Source of the DNA: an uncultured Pelagibacteraceae bacterium
Lineage (GTDB): Bacteria > Pseudomonadota > Alphaproteobacteria > Pelagibacterales > Pelagibacteraceae
Assembly: GCA_902577075.1 (NCBI GenBank)
Contig: CACGXV010000003.1
Coordinates: 1 to 64,000 of the forward strand
Length of the DNA stretch: 64,000 nt
Reading direction: 5' to 3'
A model generated the notes under the pieces. That model was not told the DNA's origin. It worked only from the letters and a program-made list of their open reading frames with translations, and did no database searches. Shown here one piece after another: positions 59,512 to 64,000 of the stretch. Each line of letters starts with the position of its first letter. The first letter of the stretch is position 1. The position numbers were made by a program, and so were the translations under genes.

Positions 59512-61734
59512 ATGAAAATTAATAAAGTTGTAGTTATAGGTTCAGGCACGATGGGAAGCGGAATAGCTGCACAATTGTGTAATGCTAATGTCCCGGTAAC
59601 ATTATTGGATTTAACAACAGAAATATCTGAGAAAGCTAGAGACAGAATTTTAAAATCAAGACCTCCTTTATTAATAGATAAGTCAAAAATTAATAATATT
59701 AATGTTGGGAATATTAATGATAATTTTAATGAGGTTGGAGAGGCAGATTGGATAGTTGAAGCCGTTGTAGAGAGAATTGATATTAAACATAATATTTATG
59801 AAAAAATTTTTAAAGAAAGAAAAAAAGGTTCTATTGTATCTTCAAATACCTCGTCAATTCCAATAAAAGTTCTGTCAGAAAAACTTTCAGAGGATGAAAA
59901 AAAAGATTTTTGTATAACTCACTTTTTCAATCCAGTTAGATATATGGATTTATTAGAAATTGTAAAAAATGAAAATAATGATTTAGAACAGATCAATTCT
60001 CTCAAAAATTTTTGTGAAAAAGATTTAGGAAAAGGAACTTTGATCTGTAACGATACTCCAGGGTTTCTAGGAAATAGAATAGGTGTTTATGCAATGCAAG
60101 TAGCAATGACGGAAGCTTTCAAAATGAAACTAACAATCGAGGAAGCCGATGCAGTTTTTGGTCGACCTATGGGGATACCAAAAACTGGTGTTTTCGGTCT
60201 TTATGATTTAATTGGTATTGATTTGATGGCCGATGTTTTAAAAAGCTTTATAAAAGAGCTTCCAGAAACAGATAATTTTCAAGTTGTTGCAAAAGAAATT
60301 CCCCTTGTAAAAAAACTAATTGAAACTGGTTATACAGGAAGAAAAGGTAAAGGTGGATTTTATAGAATGAATAAAACCGATGGGAAAAAAGTTCTCGAGG
60401 GCATCAATTTAGAAACTGGTGAATATTCAGTGTCACAAAAGTTTAATCTAGGATCAGAAAAGATGGATATTGTTAATTTAATAAATAGAAATGATAAGTA
60501 TGGAGAATATGCTTGGTCTGTAATTTCAAAAATAATAAAATATGCATCATCATTAGTTCCAGGAATTACTAACAAATTTAATGATATCGATGAGGCAATG
60601 AGACTAGGTTTTAACTGGTCTAAAGGACCTTTTGAAATGTTGAAAGAAATTGGAGTAAAGAATTTCTTTGAAAGAATAGATGATTTTGAAAATAATAAGT
60701 TTCTTGAGGATTTATCCAAAAGTAAGGATGAAAACTTTTATGGAGAAAGACAACAGTATACAGATCTTGAGACACTTGGAAAAATAAAACCTAGAGCTAT
60801 AAAGTTAGATAAAAATAATTCAGCAGAAATCTATAGATTTAATGACTTTAACATAGTTGAATTTACCACAAAAGCTAACGCATTAGATTATGACTCAATG
60901 GACAGTTTAAAAAATGCAACAGACAAACCACTAATAATTATAAATGAATCAATGCAGTTTTCTGCTGGAGTTAACTTGTCTTATACAATGAACTTTGCAG
61001 ATAATGGGGATTTTAAATCTATTGAAAAGTTTGTTAAATATTTTCAAGAAACCTGTAAGCATTTAAAGTACTCAAAATTTCCAGTTGTTTCAGCCCCATC
61101 AGGATTGGCATTAGGTGGAGGTTTTGAAGTTTTATGTCAAAGTAATTTTGTAGCTTCTCATACAAATATTGTTGTTGGTCTTGTCGAAACAATGGTTGGA
61201 TTAATTCCGGCAGGTGGGGGATGTAAGGAAATGTTGTGGCGATGGTCCCAAACAAATGAAGCTAAAAATGATCCAGATTATGCACCATTAAAAGTATTTG
61301 ATATTATTGGTTACGCAAAAACTGCGACTTCTCCAATTGAAGCTGAACCATTAAAATACTTAAGACCAGAGGATAAAAAAATAATGAGTAGAAATAGTTT
61401 ATTATCAGTTTCTAAAGATATTATTCAACACAATAAAGATTTTACTCCACCAGATGAGGTTTCTTTTAATCTATCAGGAAAAAAGGTTTACGAAAAAATG
61501 GAGCAAATGTTAGAGAAATTATATAATGATAAAATTATACTTGATCATGGTATGGAAGTTGGAAAAGAATTAGCAAAAGTTTTGAGTGGTGGAGATACTA
61601 CTTTGGAACATACTTTATCGGAAGATGACTTGTATAAGCTTGAGTTAGATGCGTTTATGAAATTAATTGAAACAGAAAAAACTCAAGATAGAATAAAACA
61701 CACATTAGCTACTGGAAAACCACTAGTTAATTAA
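59512..61734 (+). CDS. 3-hydroxyacyl-CoA dehydrogenase/enoyl-CoA hydratase fusion (FadN-like order)
   Basis: 740-residue bifunctional protein. Dehydrogenase first: GSGTMGSG at 10-17, catalytic H137 in THFFNPVRY, and 3HCDH C-terminal domains around residues 180-290 and 330-410. Enoyl-CoA hydratase/isomerase-like domain follows at about 440-650 (SMQFSAGVNLS, PSGLALGGGFEVL, GLIPAGGGCKE). This order is the reverse of E. coli FadB and matches FadN-type proteins. Expected: two steps of beta-oxidation. The hydratase Glu residues (GLALGGGFEV, with E; and VGLIPAGGG) are partly visible. Confidence 0.88.
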   Translation: MKINKVVVIGSGTMGSGIAAQLCNANVPVTLLDLTTEISEKARDRILKSRPPLLIDKSKINNINVGNINDNFNEVGEADWIVEAVVERIDIKHNIYEKIFKERKKGSIVSSNTSSIPIKVLSEKLSEDEKKDFCITHFFNPVRYMDLLEIVKNENNDLEQINSLKNFCEKDLGKGTLICNDTPGFLGNRIGVYAMQVAMTEAFKMKLTIEEADAVFGRPMGIPKTGVFGLYDLIGIDLMADVLKSFIKELPETDNFQVVAKEIPLVKKLIETGYTGRKGKGGFYRMNKTDGKKVLEGINLETGEYSVSQKFNLGSEKMDIVNLINRNDKYGEYAWSVISKIIKYASSLVPGITNKFNDIDEAMRLGFNWSKGPFEMLKEIGVKNFFERIDDFENNKFLEDLSKSKDENFYGERQQYTDLETLGKIKPRAIKLDKNNSAEIYRFNDFNIVEFTTKANALDYDSMDSLKNATDKPLIIINESMQFSAGVNLSYTMNFADNGDFKSIEKFVKYFQETCKHLKYSKFPVVSAPSGLALGGGFEVLCQSNFVASHTNIVVGLVETMVGLIPAGGGCKEMLWRWSQTNEAKNDPDYAPLKVFDIIGYAKTATSPIEAEPLKYLRPEDKKIMSRNSLLSVSKDIIQHNKDFTPPDEVSFNLSGKKVYEKMEQMLEKLYNDKIILDHGMEVGKELAKVLSGGDTTLEHTLSEDDLYKLELDAFMKLIETEKTQDRIKHTLATGKPLVN

Positions 61735-61744
61735 ATTTATTATT

Positions 61745-61873
61745 ATGGCTAAAAAACCAACAAAAAAACAAGTAGATACGGCTACAAAAATTCTAATTTC
61801 TTGGAAAAAGAAAATGCCATATTATTATGCAACAGCAATTATAATTGTTTTTTTAATTGTATTGTTCCAATAA
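61745..61873 (+). CDS. Small single-pass membrane protein (42 residues)
   Basis: ATG at 61745, stop at 61873: MAKKPTKKQVDTATKILISW then a charged KKK and a hydrophobic C-terminal helix of about 18 residues (YYYATAIIIVFLIVLF). The N-terminal half is strongly basic, giving a tail-anchored layout. It begins 10 bases after the HAD/ECH stop on the same strand and its last 21 bases overlap the end of the convergent cyclophilin gene. No Shine-Dalgarno. Function unknown; codon use and layout look genuine. Confidence 0.55.
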   Translation: MAKKPTKKQVDTATKILISWKKKMPYYYATAIIIVFLIVLFQ

Positions 61874-62506
61874 TTTTAAATCACTTAAGAAATCTGGTCT
61901 TAAAACATATTCTGTCTTATCTGAGGATTTAATTTTAGTTAACGCATCTAATCCATAAATAACTTTACCAATTGGAGTATATTCTCCTTTAAACAATGGT
62001 ACATTTTTTAATAAAATGAAAAATTCACTATCTTCAGTATTGAATTCGTCACCTCGAACTAAACCTACACTACCAGCATTAAATTCAAATTGACTATCTA
62101 TTTCTGAGTTAATTGGACCAAGTTTAGATTTGCCACTACCCACTTTGAAATAATCTATATTTTCTATGTTACCAAATTCTAAATCTCCTGCTTGCAACAA
62201 TGTATTTTTTATAACTCTATAAAAAGATGATCCATCATAATCTCCATTTGATACAAAAAATTTAAACCTTTCTACAGAATTTGGAGATAAATTTGGCAAA
62301 AGTTCAATAATAACCATACCACATTCTACATTCATAATTACAATATTACTTTTATTTGGGAAATTAATTTTTTTTAAATCTATTTTATCGATAAAAAGAC
62401 ACTTATTTTTAATTGTATAGAAAAATACAAATGAGGTAATTGCTAGCAAAATTAAAAAAATAAATAATATTTTCTCTCCCATTGATGCTTTTATTTTTTT
62501 GATCAT
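61853..62506 (-). CDS. Membrane-anchored cyclophilin-type peptidyl-prolyl isomerase
   Basis: 217 residues. An N-terminal transmembrane anchor (about 12-30) is followed by a cyclophilin domain with IELLPNLSPNSVERF, SSFYRVIKNTLLQAGDLEFG and VGLVRGDEFNTEDSEFFILL. Active-site Arg (FYRVI) and Gln (LQAGD) are kept; the usual Gln in SQFFI is Glu. Probably folds proteins in the periplasm. Start could also be the second Met (residue 9). 6 bases after the HExxH gene. Confidence 0.85.
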   Translation of the reverse strand: MIKKIKASMGEKILFIFLILLAITSFVFFYTIKNKCLFIDKIDLKKINFPNKSNIVIMNVECGMVIIELLPNLSPNSVERFKFFVSNGDYDGSSFYRVIKNTLLQAGDLEFGNIENIDYFKVGSGKSKLGPINSEIDSQFEFNAGSVGLVRGDEFNTEDSEFFILLKNVPLFKGEYTPIGKVIYGLDALTKIKSSDKTEYVLRPDFLSDLKLLEQYN

Positions 62507-62512
62507 AAATGA

Positions 62513-63235
62513 TTATAAATTATTTATTTTTTTTATTTTGGTCTCTATATATTCAGCTTTTTTAAATATTATTGGATCAATTTTTTTAATTTTTTCTAAA
62601 TTTTCTTTATCAGTAACATAAAAAGAATAAACTTCAGCCATATCTTCTGATGGTATTGTTTTAGAATATTCAGTCAAAAAACCATCTGTATTTTTATAAA
62701 TATCTAAACCTAATTTATCAGTACAGGTTGAACAATCTGCATATTTAAAACCTTTTTTATTTAAATTTGACCAAGCTTCTTCATTAAATATTTCTGGAAA
62801 ACTACCCTGTATTAGATGAAACACTTCGTGATGTATAACTCTTTCAAAATATTTCTCATTAAATTCAAGATCTAGTATTAATGTTCTTTTTTTTAAATCA
62901 GGTATTCCAGCTGTATTTATTTTTGATATATATAGATTTTGACAAAGAACTATAAACCTTAAATTTATTTTTTTCAAAAATATATTATCATACAAGTCTA
63001 AATTTCTTTTTATTAACGAAAATTTATTATCTAGGTTCTTTTTTTCTAGTTTGTCACAACTAATATTATTTTGAACACCAATTTTAAAGTTTTTTTTAGC
63101 TATTAAGTATTTGATGCCATTCTCATTATTTAAACTAAAAGTTTTTAGATTAGGTATTTTTAATAGATAATTAATTTCATCAGCTTTGAGTGAATTGGAT
63201 TGAAATACTATTAATAAAATAAATAAAATTCTCAT
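62513..63235 (-). CDS. Secreted protein with HExxH zinc-protease motif
   Basis: 240 residues with a signal peptide (about 1-18). The motif HHEVFHLIQG puts HExxH at residues 136-140, followed by ENEEAW-like FNEEAWSNL at about 150, where a third ligand could lie. No homologue recognised beyond a generic secreted metallopeptidase. Cys pair CSTC (residues about 178-181) may bind metal or form a disulfide. Followed by the cyclophilin in the same unit; divergent from agmatinase with a 52-base spacer. Function unknown. Confidence 0.7.
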   Translation of the reverse strand: MRILFILLIVFQSNSLKADEINYLLKIPNLKTFSLNNENGIKYLIAKKNFKIGVQNNISCDKLEKKNLDNKFSLIKRNLDLYDNIFLKKINLRFIVLCQNLYISKINTAGIPDLKKRTLILDLEFNEKYFERVIHHEVFHLIQGSFPEIFNEEAWSNLNKKGFKYADCSTCTDKLGLDIYKNTDGFLTEYSKTIPSEDMAEVYSFYVTDKENLEKIKKIDPIIFKKAEYIETKIKKINNL

Positions 63236-63287
63236 TAAATAATTATAGAACTATATGCTAAAATAATATTACTTTAGAGAATTAAAA

Positions 63288-64000
63288 ATGAAAAAAGAAA
63301 AAAATAAAAACCCAAAACAGCCAGTAAGTGGGACTAAGGTTCCAAGATATGCTGGTCCCTCAACGTTTGCTAGACTGCCTGAACTAAGGGATGTAGAAAG
63401 TTGTGATGTTGCAATAGTGGGAGTACCATTTGACTCAGGCACAAGTTATAGACCTGGTGCAAGGTTTGGGCCGCAAAGTATTCGACAGGCCTCAAGACAT
63501 TTAAGAACAAATTATCACCCAAGCTATGATGTAGAGCCCTTTAAAGTGCAGCAAGTAGCAGATGCAGGAGATATTGCTTGCAATCCATTTAATATTGACG
63601 AAGCTATTAAACAAATAGAGGTGGGTGCAACGGATTTATTAAATAAAGTGGGAGGAATAATAAGTCTTGGTGGAGATCACACAATTGCGGTTCCATTGTT
63701 AAGAGCAGCTAACAAAAAAAATAATGGACCAGTATCATTAGTTCATTTTGATGCACATTTAGATACTTGGGATACTTATTTTGGAGCTCCATATACTCAT
63801 GGAACTCCTTTTAGAAGAGCACGTGAGGAAAATTTATTTTTAGATGATGCTTCCATGCATGTTGGGATACGTGGTCCACTTTACAGCAGAGATGATATAA
63901 AGAATGATGAGAGTTTTGGTTTTAAAATAATTCATTGTGATGAATTTCAAACAGAAGGAACTGATAAAATTGCAGAAAGAATAAAAAAAAGAGTAGGAGA
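63288..64000 (+). CDS. speB: Agmatinase/ureohydrolase family, 3'-truncated by the window
   Basis: Partial gene: the ATG at 63288 opens a frame to the window end (237 codons, no stop). Family blocks: VAIVGVPFDSGTSYRPGARFGP, SLGGDHTIAVP and HFDAHLDTWD, where the His and Asp residues bind the two Mn ions. Agmatinase makes putrescine and urea from agmatine; guanidinobutyrase is an alternative. The first 20 residues (KKEKNKNPKQPVSG) are basic and poorly conserved. The polyamine link with the PotABCD-like importer is notable but not close. Confidence 0.88.
   Translation, partial: MKKEKNKNPKQPVSGTKVPRYAGPSTFARLPELRDVESCDVAIVGVPFDSGTSYRPGARFGPQSIRQASRHLRTNYHPSYDVEPFKVQQVADAGDIACNPFNIDEAIKQIEVGATDLLNKVGGIISLGGDHTIAVPLLRAANKKNNGPVSLVHFDAHLDTWDTYFGAPYTHGTPFRRAREENLFLDDASMHVGIRGPLYSRDDIKNDESFGFKIIHCDEFQTEGTDKIAERIKKRVG

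Noticed and set aside
60360..60719. Minus-strand open frame of 119 codons inside the HAD/ECH gene
   Set aside because: Antisense to an intact, well-conserved coding region, no recognisable motif or Shine-Dalgarno.
1..64000. CRISPR arrays, insertion sequences, prophage, tRNA or rRNA genes, defence systems
   Set aside because: No direct-repeat array, transposase, integrase, phage structural gene or cloverleaf was recognised on either strand; the beta-lactamase-fold gene is not taken as a resistance element.

Overview
The window looks like a slow-growing, streamlined marine alphaproteobacterium of the SAR11 (Pelagibacterales) type. The basis is very AT-rich DNA, almost no intergenic space (no gene-free stretch over 120 bases), many genes overlapping by 1-8 bases, and a gene content dominated by ABC importers and catabolism of methylated osmolytes. 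No tRNA, rRNA, CRISPR, insertion sequence or phage gene was seen. The taxonomic call is inference from content and composition, not a database match.

Layout. 1-8.4 kb (minus): an operon of flavin monooxygenase, ThDP enzyme, DUF1185 protein, alpha/beta hydrolase, aldehyde dehydrogenase and EamA exporter, followed by a branched-chain-amino-acid-type binding protein and a Nudix hydrolase. 8.4-14.9 kb (minus): class II aldolase, CitE-like lyase, hotdog thioesterase, TauD-type dioxygenase, GMC oxidoreductase, EamA transporter and an IPNS-like oxygenase. 14.9-18.6 kb (plus, divergent from a 35-bp spacer): BKACE, carnitine-dehydrogenase-like protein, a second flavin monooxygenase and a second hydrolase. 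18.6-27.6 kb: betaine/carnitine-type ABC importer parts (two ProV, a fused double ProW, ProX), gamma-butyrobetaine-hydroxylase-like oxygenase, another 2OG oxygenase and an SDR. 27.6-39.3 kb: EamA transporters, Fe-alcohol dehydrogenase, amidase, two homocysteine methyltransferases, MsrA, a beta-lactamase-fold hydrolase, ALDH and HIBADH-like enzymes. 39.3-45.8 kb (plus): an EutA/EutD(DoeA)-like ectoine pair and a PotABCD-type importer. 45.8-53.3 kb (minus): a seven-gene operon with two GcvT-fold demethylase-like proteins (one DmdA-like), an S51 peptidase, an FMN hydroxyacid oxidase, a ThDP decarboxylase-like enzyme, a transthyretin-like protein and a thiolase. 53.4-64 kb: a Dpp-type importer with fused ATPases, BioY, a HAD/enoyl-CoA hydratase fusion, a small membrane protein, a cyclophilin, a HExxH protein and the start of an agmatinase.

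How the genes work together. The clearest route is gamma-butyrobetaine to carnitine (21417 gene), 3-dehydrocarnitine (15818 gene), betainyl-CoA plus acetoacetate (14931 gene) and glycine betaine (12835 gene), with uptake by the ProVWX-like system. The homocysteine methyltransferases and GcvT-fold proteins are candidates for later demethylation. Ectoine use is suggested but DoeB is not in the window.

Best candidates for undescribed biology: (1) the 1.8-8.4 kb flavin monooxygenase-ThDP-DUF1185 operon; (2) the 45.8-53.3 kb operon, which reads like a hydroxyacid-oxidation/decarboxylation pathway joined to demethylases; (3) a recurrent regulatory layout in which the terminator after a binding-protein gene runs directly into the start codon of the next gene (three cases); and (4) ultra-short divergent spacers with overlapping back-to-back -10 elements (two cases).
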